DNA of 64,000 bases from Bradyrhizobium lupini (GTDB lineage Bacteria > Pseudomonadota > Alphaproteobacteria > Rhizobiales > Xanthobacteraceae): the NCBI RefSeq assembly GCF_040939785.1, contig NZ_CP162553.1:372001-436000 (forward strand), in the 5' to 3' direction. The translations under genes were made by a program, and so were the position numbers. The notes beneath the pieces are model-generated. The model did no database searches. It was not told the origin of the DNA and was given only the letters and a program-made list of their open reading frames with translations. Of this stretch, positions 25,542 through 34,086 are shown in pieces; within the stretch, counting starts at the first letter, position 1, and each line of letters begins with the position of its first letter.

Positions 25542-27014
25542 ATGCGAAAAATTCCGACCAATTCCGTTCCGTCGCCCGCCAAGGCCGAGCTGCCGCTCGA
25601 CCTCGCAGGCCCGCACATCACGGCTGGCGCCTCGTCGGCGCACCGGCTGTATCAGGCGCTGTGCGAGATGATCGTCGGAGGTCTGGTGAAACCCGGCGAG
25701 CCGCTGCCGCCGTCGCGCACGCTGGCCAAACAGACCGGCTTTCGGCGCAATGCCGTCGTCACCGCCTATGAGCGGCTGATCGCCGACGGCTTTGCCGACG
25801 CAACCGTCGGCTCCGGCACCTTCGTGGCCGCGCGCATCCCCGCGCGCGCGGCCGAGCCGAAGCGGCCCAAGATCAGCGTCGAAACGCCGGGGCAAGGCGC
25901 GTTTTCACTCGGCTGCACCCATATCGACGCGCGTGCCGTGCAGCATTTCCGGGCCTTTGTCGGCCGTCGCATGCGCGCCTTCGGCGCGGAGCATCTGCAC
26001 TATGGCGATCCCCGTGGCAGCCGCGAACTGCGTGCGGCGATCGCCGATCATCTGTTGTCGGCGCGGGGCCTGCGCTGCGATCCCGATCAGATCATGCTGA
26101 CGTCAGGCACGCTGCACGCGCTGCGCATCGTGCTGAGCGCAATCCTGAAGCCCAACGACCAGGTCTGGTGCGAGGACCCGGGTTACCCCGCCGCGCGCAA
26201 GACTATCGCGCATTGCGGCTATCGTGCCGTCTCCGTTCCCGTCGACGCGCACGGCATGCGGGTCGCCAAAGGCCGCGCAGCGGCGCCGTCCGCGCGCGCA
26301 GCCTATGTGACGCCGTCGCACCAGTTTCCGCTGGGTGTGCAGATGTCGATGCCGCGGCGGCTCGAGCTGCTGGACTGGGCCAGGCAGGCCGGCGCCTTCG
26401 TGCTGGAAGACGATTACGACAGCGAATTCCGTTACGACGGCGCGCCGCTGATGTCGCTGGCCGGCATCGATCATCTCCAGCGCGTGATTTACATGGGTAC
26501 GTTCGCCAAGACGTTGTTTCCGGGCCTGCGCATCGGCTATTGCGCCCTGCCCGAGCGCTTGATTGCGGATGTGACCGCGGCGCGGGCTGCGCTCGACCGC
26601 TTTCCCGGCACGCTGATGGAGGGTGCGGTGGCCGACATGCTCAATTCCGGCGCGTTCGCGGCGAACCTGAAGCGCGTGCGCAAGCTTTACCGCGAGGCGC
26701 GCGACGCGCTGGCCGGGAGGCTCGAAGCCGCATCCGATGGCGTGCTGTCGGTGCCGGTCCCATCACAGGGTCTGCATCTAGTCGCCCGGTTCGATCCCTC
26801 GGTCGATCCGCTCGTGGCGGCGAAAGCCAAGCAGGCCGCCGGCGCCGAAGGCTGGCTGTTGGCCGACACCTATTCACGCGCGCGCCCACAGCCCGGTTTC
26901 GTGCTGGGATTTTCCGGCCACGCGGTTTCGAAGCTCGTGGCCTCCGCCGAACGACTCGCGCGGGAATCGCGAGTGGCCTTGCGAGCGAGGCGCACGCCGG
27001 CCCGGCGGGCATGA
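25542..27014 (+). CDS. MocR/PdxR-type regulator (GntR HTH plus aminotransferase domain)
   Basis: 490 residues from ATG 25542, beginning MRKIPTNSVPSPAKAELPLD. Residues ~35-105 are a GntR winged helix: LYQALCEMIVGGLVKPGEPL, PPSRTLAKQTGFRRNAVVTA and ERLIADGFADATVGSGTFVA. Residues ~125-480 are an aminotransferase class I fold: MLTSGTLHALRIVLSAI, VWCEDPGYPAARKTIA and the PLP Lys in YMGTFAKTLFPGLRIGYCAL. Family knowledge: MocR proteins sense PLP or related aldimines and control divergent genes. Divergence from the PNPOx-like gene fits this. A longer open frame from 25254 is rejected because it overlaps that gene. Confidence 0.9.
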   Translation: MRKIPTNSVPSPAKAELPLDLAGPHITAGASSAHRLYQALCEMIVGGLVKPGEPLPPSRTLAKQTGFRRNAVVTAYERLIADGFADATVGSGTFVAARIPARAAEPKRPKISVETPGQGAFSLGCTHIDARAVQHFRAFVGRRMRAFGAEHLHYGDPRGSRELRAAIADHLLSARGLRCDPDQIMLTSGTLHALRIVLSAILKPNDQVWCEDPGYPAARKTIAHCGYRAVSVPVDAHGMRVAKGRAAAPSARAAYVTPSHQFPLGVQMSMPRRLELLDWARQAGAFVLEDDYDSEFRYDGAPLMSLAGIDHLQRVIYMGTFAKTLFPGLRIGYCALPERLIADVTAARAALDRFPGTLMEGAVADMLNSGAFAANLKRVRKLYREARDALAGRLEAASDGVLSVPVPSQGLHLVARFDPSVDPLVAAKAKQAAGAEGWLLADTYSRARPQPGFVLGFSGHAVSKLVASAERLARESRVALRARRTPARRA

Positions 27015-27081
27015 TGAACGTTCACTATGAGAATCGGCTGCCGCTCCCTACATTGCGGCATCGATGCCGGGAGCTCACACC

Positions 27082-27330
27082 ATGCCGCTACGCCGCGCGA
27101 CTTGCCTCTCGCTCCTGATCTTCATCGCACTCGCCGCGACCGCGCGCGCAGGCACGGTCGGACGCGAGCAGGACATCGTCGATCTCAAGCTCGGCCAGCG
27201 CGTGCAAGTGGACGACGGAACCTGCCCCGCCGGACAGGTCAAGGAAGTGCGCGGCGCCAAGATGACCGACAAGGGCGTCGCACGGACGAGCACCTGCGTG
27301 TCGCGGTTTGGTCCGAAATCAAAGCGATGA
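27082..27330 (+). CDS. Small secreted protein (DUF6719-like)
   Basis: 82 residues from ATG 27082, with GGGAG eight bases upstream. Signal peptide MPLRRATCLSLLIFIALAAT-ARAG, then VGREQDIVDLKLGQRVQVDD GTCPAGQ and KEVRGAKMTDKGVARTSTCV. Two Cys may form a disulfide. I recall this as an uncharacterised small periplasmic family of Bradyrhizobium. The function is unknown. It follows the MocR gene by 67 bases on the same strand. Confidence 0.75.
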   Translation: MPLRRATCLSLLIFIALAATARAGTVGREQDIVDLKLGQRVQVDDGTCPAGQVKEVRGAKMTDKGVARTSTCVSRFGPKSKR

Positions 27331-27333
27331 GCG

Positions 27334-27696
27334 CTACTTCGCCGGATCGAACATACATTGCAGGGTCGGCTTGGCGATCTTGGTGAAGGTCGGGCCGATT
27401 TCGGTCTGCTTTGCGGCCGGCACCCAGTCGGTCTCGATCGTCGGCACCCCGGTCTCGCTGATGCCGCGCAGCAGGGCCTCGCGAAGATCGCGATCCTCGA
27501 CGACGGCGGCAGCATGATCGTGCAGGCAGCCGCAGACCTCTTCCGGATGCTCCCATCGCCCGAGCATGCGCGGCGCGCATTGCCTCACGAACTCGGTACG
27601 GGGATCGGGTAATCTGGAGGGAGAGCGCACTTGCGCCTGAACGGCACTGATCGTCAGAAGGGATATGAACGCCGCGGCGCAGGAACGAGCAAGCAT
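27334..27696 (-). CDS. Small secreted Cys-rich hypothetical protein
   Basis: 120 residues from ATG 27696: MLARSCAAAFISLLTISAVQ AQ is a signal peptide. The mature part holds four Cys (FVRQCAPRMLGRWEHPEEVC GCLHDHAAAVVE and LQCMFDPAK), suggesting disulfides or a c-type-like fold without CXXCH. A longer open frame to 27957 is not needed. Ends four bases from the convergent DUF6719-like gene. No function is known. Confidence 0.65.
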   Translation of the reverse strand: MLARSCAAAFISLLTISAVQAQVRSPSRLPDPRTEFVRQCAPRMLGRWEHPEEVCGCLHDHAAAVVEDRDLREALLRGISETGVPTIETDWVPAAKQTEIGPTFTKIAKPTLQCMFDPAK

Positions 27697-27731
27697 GATG
27701 GCCTTTATTGGCTGATTTTTCTTGTTGGCGA

Positions 27732-27896
27732 TCAGAAGCGCGCGGCAACCACGATCGGCTGCGGTGCCGGGATCATGATCGGCGAGCCGCTGTACTGGAA
27801 AGTACCGATACCCGGGACATTGCCGTCCGGCGAGCCTGCGAACGAGGAGCCGGCGAGCACGAAACCGAAAGCAAGGATGAGGCTGAGCGTGCGCAT
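27732..27896 (-). CDS. Small secreted protein, 54 aa
   Basis: ATG 27896 with GGAGA eight bases upstream; reads MRTLSLILAFGFVLAGSSFA GSPDGNVPGIGTFQYSGSPI and ends MIPAPQPIVVAARF. The first 20 residues are a signal peptide, leaving a 34-residue mature peptide rich in Gly, Pro and Ser. Such short exported peptides are frequent and uncharacterised in Bradyrhizobium. The longer frame to 28148 lacks any ribosome site. Confidence 0.6.
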   Translation of the reverse strand: MRTLSLILAFGFVLAGSSFAGSPDGNVPGIGTFQYSGSPIMIPAPQPIVVAARF

Positions 27897-28578
27897 GAAG
27901 TTCTCTCCGAATTCGGTGGCCGGCGTGCGCCGTCGTCGTTGTGAGGTTGATAACCATGGGCGGTTTCGCGCGTGATGCGCCAAAGCCGGAAAATGGTTTC
28001 GTCTCCGTGAGAATTGTTTCGTCCCGCTCGAGGCGACGACATATTCCATGGAAAATCTCAATCTTTTCAGATGGGTCGTGCGGTCACCCAATGTAGCCTG
28101 GCAGGTTCCGGCGAGCTCGGATGCGCCGCGGAACGCCGGCGCCGTCATGATCCCGCCTCACACCCTTCACATGCGTTTTACGTTTTTCTGCTGAAGAGAA
28201 GCCGAACGAAGGCTGGGTCCTGTCGAACCGGGGGCGCTTCGACTGCGACCCAAGCTATCGAGACCGAGGACGCCCGAGCATCGCCGAGCGCGTTCATGTG
28301 AGGAACAGCCATCATGACCGCGCAGAATCGCGCAACGACGCGCGATGCGGACCAACGAACGGACCGCCGGGAGCAACGACCTGTTCACAGCAGTGCCCAT
28401 TCGCCTGGCGAAATGGCGCTGCAATCGAGCCGGGGCTTTGAGGCCACGCCGCAGTCATTCGTGCGGCTGACCGGCTCGCATCTTGCAAAACCGCGCGCCA
28501 TCCGCGCTGACATCATCGAGTGAACGCAAACCCCTCACTGAGTGCACGCGAGAGCGTCACTGAGTGAACGCAAGAGCG
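27897..28578. other. 680-base stretch without a confident gene
   Basis: Upstream of the 54-aa peptide gene. One weak candidate, 28314-28523, has gaggaa near its ATG and reads MTAQNRATTRDADQRTDRRE with no family resemblance; another at 28014-28301 looks like chance. The 3' end of the stretch carries the 22-base tandem repeat listed separately. Confidence 0.4.
28314..28523 (+). CDS. Doubtful small ORF, 69 aa
   Basis: Preceded by gaggaacagccatc, so a start at 28314 is possible. The product is highly polar (MTAQNRATTRDADQRTDRRE) with no hydrophobic core, and its stop falls inside the first unit of the tandem repeat. It may be an unstructured peptide or chance. No homologue recognised. Confidence 0.25.
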   Translation: MTAQNRATTRDADQRTDRREQRPVHSSAHSPGEMALQSSRGFEATPQSFVRLTGSHLAKPRAIRADIIE

Positions 28579-28591
28579 TCACTGAGTGAAG
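28518..28591. repeat. 22-base tandem repeat, 3.4 units, overlapping the creA stop
   Basis: Units 28518-28539, 28540-28561 and 28562-28583 plus a partial to 28591, each starting gagtg(a/c)acgc and ending ctcact or gtcact. Units 2 and 3 differ at two positions; unit 1 is more diverged. The creA stop codon (28581-28579) lies inside unit 3, so the array forms the 3' end of that gene and its downstream region. Possible substrate for slippage. Confidence 0.8.
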
Positions 28592-29127
28592 AACTCTCCG
28601 CACTTCTGGACGTTGGCGTCCGCCGGTCCCCACGGCATGACCGGCACGGTCGAGGTCGAGTTCTTCGGCGAACCCTCGATCAGCCTGTCCGAATAGACCA
28701 TGTAGACCAGCACGTTGCGCTTCGCGTCACAGCCGCGCACGATCTGCATCTTCTTGAAGAACAGCGAGCGGCGCTGGCGGAACATGTCGTCGCCCTGCTC
28801 CATCTTGTTCTTGAACTTGATCGGGCCGACCTGACGGCAGGCGAGCGAAATGTCCGAGACTTCCTCGGCAAGGCCCAGCCAGCCCTTGAAGCCGCCCTTC
28901 TCCGGCACCGTAAAATGACAGGCCACGCCCTCGACTTCAGGATCGTCGAGGCCGTAGGTCGCAAGCTTGTCGTTCGGGCTCATCCATTTGAACACGGTCG
29001 AGCGGCGAAAGATCAGATCCGGCTCGTCGGCGGCGAAGGCGGACGCTGCCGGCACGGTCAACGCCATGAGGAATAAAGCGAGGCCTTTCAAGCGGATGCT
29101 GGAAAGACTGGGGAAACGAGATGACAT
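28579..29127 (-). CDS. CreA family secreted protein
   Basis: 182 residues from ATG 29127, with GGAGAGG four bases upstream. A signal peptide (RLKGLALFLMALTVPAASAF AADEPD) precedes the CreA core: PEVEGVACHFTVPEKGGFKG, then EEVSDISLACRQVGPIKFKN and SLFFKKMQIVRGCDAKRNVL VYMVYSDRLIEGSPKNSTST. Three conserved Cys are present. Family knowledge: CreA is a widespread periplasmic protein of unknown role named after its E. coli operon with creBCD, which is not present here. Ends within a tandem repeat. Confidence 0.85.
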   Translation of the reverse strand: MSSRFPSLSSIRLKGLALFLMALTVPAASAFAADEPDLIFRRSTVFKWMSPNDKLATYGLDDPEVEGVACHFTVPEKGGFKGWLGLAEEVSDISLACRQVGPIKFKNKMEQGDDMFRQRRSLFFKKMQIVRGCDAKRNVLVYMVYSDRLIEGSPKNSTSTVPVMPWGPADANVQKCGEFFTQ

Positions 29128-29323
29128 GAACCTCTCCGGTAACAACTTCCAGCAATGTAGGGATGAGGCGACCGATCAGGAAGACGACCGGCAAGCCGAC
29201 ACGGCCGCCGTTTACCGCTCCGTGAGGCTTTTTTGCTACGCTTTGGACAAATGTAGCTGATGGCAGAACCGCCATGCTGGTGAACGCGTATCCCCTCTGA
29301 GAGACTAACATCTGATTTGGATT

Positions 29324-30919
29324 ATGGATTCGAGGATGAACAGCGTGAACGGGGCCGGTTTTTCTGCCAAGCCGACGCGGCTTTGGCAGGTCGCCATTTT
29401 GGCGGCGGCGGGTGCGATCGGCACGGCAAGCCAGGCGGACGCAGCGTTTTATTACTGGACGGACTATTCCGACGGGTCCTACGGGCGCCAGGAGCGCCAT
29501 CTCGACGTCCCGCGCCAGAAACCGCAGAAGCGCGGTGCGGTCGGCAAAAAAGACCTTGTTGCCGAAAAAGAAGCCGGCACCAAACCGCAAGGTCCTCTCG
29601 TCATCGTCGTCTCGATCGACCGGCAGAAGGTCACGGTCTACGACAGCAAAGGCGTGTTCGCGGAATCCCCGGTTTCGACGGGCATGAAGGGCCATTCGAC
29701 GCCGATGGGTGTGTTCAGCGTCATCCAGAAGCACAAATTCCACCACTCCAACATCTATAGCGGCGCGCCGATGCCGTACATGCAGCGGATCACCTGGTCG
29801 GGCGTTGCCATGCATGCCGGCGTGCTGCCGGGCTATCCAGCCTCGCACGGCTGCATCCGCATGCCGATGGCGTTCGCGGTGAAGATGTGGAACTGGACCA
29901 GGATGGGCGCGCGCGTGATCGTTTCGCCCGGTCAGATGTCGCCGCAGAAGTTCTCACATCCGCTGCTTGCCTCGCTGCGCGTGCCACCGCAACCCGCGGC
30001 CAGCCTCGAGCCGCAGACCAATGCCGGCGACAAGGCCGACAAGGGCACAGCCAATACCGCGGCCACCGAAGCAAAGCCGGTTGAAACGAAAACCGCCAGC
30101 GCCGACGGCGTGCCCGAGCTGCGCTCGTCGGTCGGCCACACCGTGATGTCGGACGTGACCACCGGATATGCCCCAGCCCGCGAGGAGGCCCCGGCATCGG
30201 CCGACAACACCGAGACAACGGCAAAGCCCGAGACCAAGCCCGCTGAGGCGGCGGACGCGGCCAAGCCAGAGGCCGGAGACGCCGCGCAGCCCGCGAACAC
30301 TGAAGCGAAGCCTGTCGACGCCGCGGAGACGCCGAAGTCCGAACTCGCGAAGACATCCGATGCACCGGCCGCGGCGCCAGCGCAGGCGGCCACGACCGAC
30401 GTCAAGAAGGACGAAACCCGCGTTGCCGATCCGGCGCCCGTGGCAAAACCTGAAGCGCCCAAGCGAGCGGGCCAGATCGCGGTCTTCATCAGCCGCAAGG
30501 ATTCCAAGCTCTACGTGCGGCAGAACTTTGCGCCGCTGTTCGAGGTGCCTGTCACAATCGCCGCGAGTGATCGGCCGCTCGGCACGCATGTCTTTACCGC
30601 CGAAATCGACAAGGCCGATTCCAATGCGCTGCATTGGTCGGTGGTGTCCTTGCCAGTGTCGGTCCGTTCTGCCGCGCGCGAAGATGACGGCCGCGTGACA
30701 GGCCGCCAACGTGGCGCGGCGGTGATTCCCGTCGCCGTAAAGCCTGTGGTCCCGCCGGACAGTCCAGCCGAGGCCCTGGACCGCGTCTCGATCCCGGCCG
30801 ACACGATCGCGAGGATCAACGAAATGCTGACATCGGGCGGCTCGATCATCGTCTCCGACCAGGGCATCAACCAGGGCGAGACTGGCGAAGGCACCGATTT
30901 CATCGTCCGCCTGTACTAA
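29324..30919 (+). CDS. L,D-transpeptidase with second degenerate YkuD-like domain
   Basis: 531 residues. N-terminal hydrophobic segment (RLWQVAILAAAGAIGTASQA DAA) serves export. Domain 1 (~residues 88-205): GPLVIVVSIDRQKVTVYDSK, then the YkuD active site HAGVLPGYPASHGCIRMP with catalytic Cys in SHGCIR. A 170-residue Ala/Pro/Glu-rich linker follows. Domain 2 (~385-531): GQIAVFISRKDSKLYVRQNF APLFEVP, LGTHVFTAEI, ending GGSIIVSDQGINQGETGEGT, which keeps the fold pattern but has SDQGIN instead of the Cys motif. Family knowledge: links peptidoglycan stems or outer-membrane proteins. The second domain may bind rather than catalyse. Confidence 0.85.
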   Translation: MDSRMNSVNGAGFSAKPTRLWQVAILAAAGAIGTASQADAAFYYWTDYSDGSYGRQERHLDVPRQKPQKRGAVGKKDLVAEKEAGTKPQGPLVIVVSIDRQKVTVYDSKGVFAESPVSTGMKGHSTPMGVFSVIQKHKFHHSNIYSGAPMPYMQRITWSGVAMHAGVLPGYPASHGCIRMPMAFAVKMWNWTRMGARVIVSPGQMSPQKFSHPLLASLRVPPQPAASLEPQTNAGDKADKGTANTAATEAKPVETKTASADGVPELRSSVGHTVMSDVTTGYAPAREEAPASADNTETTAKPETKPAEAADAAKPEAGDAAQPANTEAKPVDAAETPKSELAKTSDAPAAAPAQAATTDVKKDETRVADPAPVAKPEAPKRAGQIAVFISRKDSKLYVRQNFAPLFEVPVTIAASDRPLGTHVFTAEIDKADSNALHWSVVSLPVSVRSAAREDDGRVTGRQRGAAVIPVAVKPVVPPDSPAEALDRVSIPADTIARINEMLTSGGSIIVSDQGINQGETGEGTDFIVRLY

Positions 30920-31011
30920 CGCGCCTCATCGCGGCAGATAACGCCGTGTTGACGACGCCGCTCGCACCGACGGGGTAACATGCGCCCCGGATCATTTCGG
31001 GGGACGCCGTT

Positions 31012-31581
31012 ATGATGAACCGCAGGACCATACTCATCGCCGCCTTTGCAGGCACGCTGGCGCCGGCGACGCGTGCACTGGCGGATGGCGGCATGAGCCG
31101 AATTTCCGCCTACGCCTTCTCTTTCCCGGCATTGTCAGGCGACGACATCCGCCTTGCGGCCTTCACTGGCAGGCCGCTGCTGGTGGTGAACACCGCTTCG
31201 CTCTGCGGTTACACGCCGCAATATGCCGGCCTGCAAGACATCTGGAGCGAGTTTCGCGAACGCGGCCTCACCGTCATTGGCGTGCCCTCCAACGATTTCG
31301 GCGGACAGGAGCCCGGCGGCACCAGTGAGATCTCGGAAACCGCCCACCACCAATACGGCGTTACCTTCCCCATCGCGGCCAAGGCCATCGTGGTCGGTGC
31401 AAAGGCGCATCCATTCTACAAATGGGCGGCAGAGGCGCGCCCGCGAGAAGTTCCGCGCTGGAACTTCCACAAATATCTGATCGGCCGGGACGGCTATATC
31501 GCCGATGTCTTTGCATCCGCGGTCGAACCGACAGACACGCGGATCAAGACGGCGATCGCCAAGGCGCTGGCCGACACTTGA
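31012..31581 (+). CDS. Glutathione peroxidase family protein, exported
   Basis: 189 residues. Leader MNRRTILIAAFAGTLAPATR AL, then the thioredoxin-like peroxidase: RPLLVVNTASLCGYTPQYAG with the peroxidatic Cys, IGVPSNDFGGQEPGGTSEIS with the Gln, and PRWNFHKYLIGRDGYIADVF with the Trp-Asn pair. Catalytic tetrad is thus complete. The leader suggests periplasmic action on peroxides, likely thioredoxin-dependent rather than glutathione-dependent. Single gene. Confidence 0.85.
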   Translation: MMNRRTILIAAFAGTLAPATRALADGGMSRISAYAFSFPALSGDDIRLAAFTGRPLLVVNTASLCGYTPQYAGLQDIWSEFRERGLTVIGVPSNDFGGQEPGGTSEISETAHHQYGVTFPIAAKAIVVGAKAHPFYKWAAEARPREVPRWNFHKYLIGRDGYIADVFASAVEPTDTRIKTAIAKALADT

Positions 31582-31746
31582 CGCCACGCGTCCCCAACCC
31601 GGTTGGGCACAATTGGGCTGGCGCGCCAAACAGCCGTTGCAATGGCGAGGGCCCACCATCTAGGCTAGGATTGTTATGGGCAGGATGGTTTTGCCGAAGG
31701 CGAAAAGCCGCGGCGGAACAACGGGATCAATCTCGAGGACAACACC

Positions 31747-32772
31747 ATGCGTGTGGCGGCAGGACTGATATTGGCAAGCGCGATGTCTCTGGCGATGACG
31801 GGCGCGGCATGGTCGCAGACCCCGGCTGCAAAGCCCGCCGCCGCGACGCAGGCCGCACCGGCGGCAACACCGGCTGCGGCTGCGCCCGCTGCAGCTCCCG
31901 CACCCGCTCCTGCAGCAGCCGCCGCGCCGGCGGGCTTCGTCAATCCTCCGCCGCCTAAGCAGGCGCCCCAGCCCGCCCGCGCAGCCTGCAACACGCCGGG
32001 CGCGCTTGGGGTCGCCCGCACCGTCGAGATCGACACCACGGGCGGTCCTGGCTTCGGCTTCGAGCATTTCAAGGAGCTCGATTTCCTGCGCGACCACGAA
32101 GTGGTGCTGACCTTCGACGACGGCCCCTGGCCCAAGAACACGCCCGCGGTGCTGAAGGCGCTCGCCGACGAGTGCACCACCGGCATCTTCTTCTCGATCG
32201 GCAAGCACGCGACCTACGAGCCGGAGATCCTGAAGCAGGTCTACGCGGCCGGCCATACCGTGGGCACCCACACCTGGTCGCACGCCAACCTCAACAACAA
32301 GAAGCTCACGGAAGCGCAGCGCAAGGAAGAGATCGAGAAGGGTCTTTCCGCGGTGAAATGGGCGCTCGGCGGCATTTCGCCCTCGCCTTTCTTCCGCTTC
32401 CCGGCGCTCCAGCATCCGCCGGAGATGGTCACCTATCTCGGCAACCGCAACACAGCGATCTTCTCCTGCGACATCGACTCCTTCGACTTCAAGGCCTCGA
32501 AGCCCGAGAAGGTGATCGAGACCGTCATGAAGAAGCTCGACAGCAAGGGCAAGGGCATCATCCTGATGCACGACTTCCAGAAGCACACTGCGGAAGCCCT
32601 GCCCGAATTGCTCAAGCGCCTGAAGGCCGGCGGTTACAAGGTGGTGGCGATGCGCGCCAAGTTCCCGGCCTCGACGCTGCCGGAATACGACCAGGAACTG
32701 CTCAAGGACGTCAAGCTGCCGACGGTGAGCACCCGGCCGGTCAACAGCGTCGTGACAACGGTTTCCGAATAG
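31747..32772 (+). CDS. Polysaccharide deacetylase (NodB homology domain), secreted
   Basis: 341 residues: signal peptide MRVAAGLILASAMSLAMTGA AWSQ, an Ala/Pro linker (~residues 25-62), and a NodB domain. Motif 1 VVLTFDDGPWPKNTPAVLKA has both Asp, motif 2 GHTVGTHTWSHANL the zinc His pair, RFPALQHPPEM is motif 3, and GIILMHDFQKHT supplies the motif 5 His. Family knowledge: removes acetyl from chitin, peptidoglycan or exopolysaccharide; not NodB itself, since it is longer and has a leader. A DHFR-fold gene starts 9 bases after its stop. Confidence 0.85.
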   Translation: MRVAAGLILASAMSLAMTGAAWSQTPAAKPAAATQAAPAATPAAAAPAAAPAPAPAAAAAPAGFVNPPPPKQAPQPARAACNTPGALGVARTVEIDTTGGPGFGFEHFKELDFLRDHEVVLTFDDGPWPKNTPAVLKALADECTTGIFFSIGKHATYEPEILKQVYAAGHTVGTHTWSHANLNNKKLTEAQRKEEIEKGLSAVKWALGGISPSPFFRFPALQHPPEMVTYLGNRNTAIFSCDIDSFDFKASKPEKVIETVMKKLDSKGKGIILMHDFQKHTAEALPELLKRLKAGGYKVVAMRAKFPASTLPEYDQELLKDVKLPTVSTRPVNSVVTTVSE

Positions 32773-32780
32773 CCGCGCCC

Positions 32781-33332
32781 TTGTCCTTTCGGATCGAAGG
32801 CTACGTCATCGTCTCCGCGGACGGCATGCTCGCGGACGCCGACCATGTCATGCCCGACAGCCTGAAGTTCGAAGGCGACAAGCTGTTCTTCGAGCAGGCG
32901 CTCGATCGCGCCGCGCTGATCGTGCACGGCCGTCACTCGCATGAGCAGCAGCCGAATTCACCCAAGCGCAAGCGCCTGATCCTGACCCGCAAGATCCAGA
33001 CTCTGACCGTCGATCCCGAGATGCCGAACGCGACCTTGTGGAATCCGGCTCACACCAGCTTTGAGGACGCCTGTGCGTTCGCCGATGTCGCTTCCGGCAC
33101 CGTCGCAATCATCGGCGGCCCCGTCGTGTTCGACATGTTCATGGATCGCTACGATACGTTCTGGCTGTCGGAAGCCCCGCACCTTCGGCTGCCCCGCGGC
33201 GAGGGCTGTTTTGTCGAAGTACCGGGGCGCACGCCTCAGGAGGTGCTGGCCTCACACGGGATGAAGCCGGGCGCGCCGTATCTGCTCGACGCCGCGCATG
33301 ACGTGACGGTGACGCCATGGCGCAGGACGTAG
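32781..33332 (+). CDS. DHFR/RibD-fold reductase-like protein
   Basis: 183 residues from TTG 32781, directly downstream of the deacetylase (9-base gap). Starts MSFRIEGYVIVSADGMLADA, the first strand of the RibD C-terminal fold (YVIVSADGM), then ALIVHGRHSHEQQPNSPKRK, VAIIGGPVVFDMFMDRYDTF WLSEAPHLRLP. GGPVVFD matches the cofactor-binding glycine loop. Family knowledge: NADPH-dependent reductase fold; substrate unknown. Translational coupling to the upstream gene is likely. Confidence 0.7.
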   Translation: MSFRIEGYVIVSADGMLADADHVMPDSLKFEGDKLFFEQALDRAALIVHGRHSHEQQPNSPKRKRLILTRKIQTLTVDPEMPNATLWNPAHTSFEDACAFADVASGTVAIIGGPVVFDMFMDRYDTFWLSEAPHLRLPRGEGCFVEVPGRTPQEVLASHGMKPGAPYLLDAAHDVTVTPWRRT

Positions 33333-33343
33333 TGGCTTAACCT

Positions 33344-33796
33344 TTATACGTCCCCGTAGGCCGCTTCGGCCGGACGCGTGGCGCGCCCGTAGCCCATGAT
33401 CATGAACAGGGCGCCGATGATCGACAGGTTCTTGAGCGCGTCGACCAGCATCTTGCCGTTGTCAGGCGGCACCTGGTTCCAGAAGTCGTAGAACAGGAAG
33501 GTCGCGACCGCGACATAGATAATCATCAGCATCGCGAAGAAGCGCGCGCCGAAATTCAGCGCGATCATCACGCCTGCGATGATCTCGAGCACGCCGACTG
33601 CGATCGCCAGCAGTTGCGGCGTGGTCATGGCCGTCGCCGTCTCGATCTGCTTGGCGTAAGGCGCGATCATGTCGGGCATCACGACCTTGGCGGCGATGAA
33701 ATCAACGGTCGCCTGCATGGCAAACAGTCTTGCCGCACCCGTGTAGATGAACAGCACGGCGAACAGGATCCGCCCGAAAGTCACGAACGCTGGCAT
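33344..33796 (-). CDS. DoxX family membrane protein
   Basis: 150 residues with four membrane segments: FGRILFAVLFIYTGAARLFA, PQLLAIAVGVLEIIAGVMIA, RFFAMLMIIYVAVATFLFYD and NLSIIGALFMIMGYGRA. This is the DoxX/SURF4-like pattern with the conserved N-terminal GxxRLF stretch. Family knowledge: role in sulfur or redox metabolism suggested for some members, otherwise unknown. Convergent with the DHFR-fold gene; its start faces a repeat-rich gap. Confidence 0.8.
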   Translation of the reverse strand: MPAFVTFGRILFAVLFIYTGAARLFAMQATVDFIAAKVVMPDMIAPYAKQIETATAMTTPQLLAIAVGVLEIIAGVMIALNFGARFFAMLMIIYVAVATFLFYDFWNQVPPDNGKMLVDALKNLSIIGALFMIMGYGRATRPAEAAYGDV

Positions 33797-34086
33797 GATC
33801 GGCCTCTTTGCTCAGGCTTTTGAATTCTCGCGAAAGCACTTCGCGATTATGAAGATACATTCGCCGGTTTACAAACGGGGAAATGGCTAACTGCGAGCAA
33901 TTCAAAGTTGGTGGCCCGGCACTGCACCTTCTTACCTTGTGGGAGAAGGTGCAGTGCCGGATGAGGGGTCTCGCTCTGCAAATTCAACCGTGAGAAATGT
34001 GCGCGCGGAAGCAACCCCTCACCCGTCTCGCCGCTCCGCGGCGAGCCACCCTCTCTCACAAGGGGAGAGGGAATGCCACGCACGGC
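33797..34086. repeat. Gap with rhizobial palindromic repeat blocks
   Basis: The 290 bases hold two structures. Arms 33916-33931 and 33945-33960 (ccggcactgcaccttc and its perfect reverse complement) form a hairpin with a 13-base loop. The block at 34013-34073 (cccctcacccg ... ccaccctctctcacaagggg agag) is an inverted relative of 33935-33971 (ccttgtgggagaaggtg ... ggatgaggggt). Together they form a mosaic element of a kind common in rhizobial chromosomes. No coding frame is credible. Confidence 0.75.

Noticed and set aside
28014..28301. 95-aa plus frame in the 28 kb gap
   Set aside because: No ribosome site and mixed low-complexity sequence; not conserved in pattern with any family I know.
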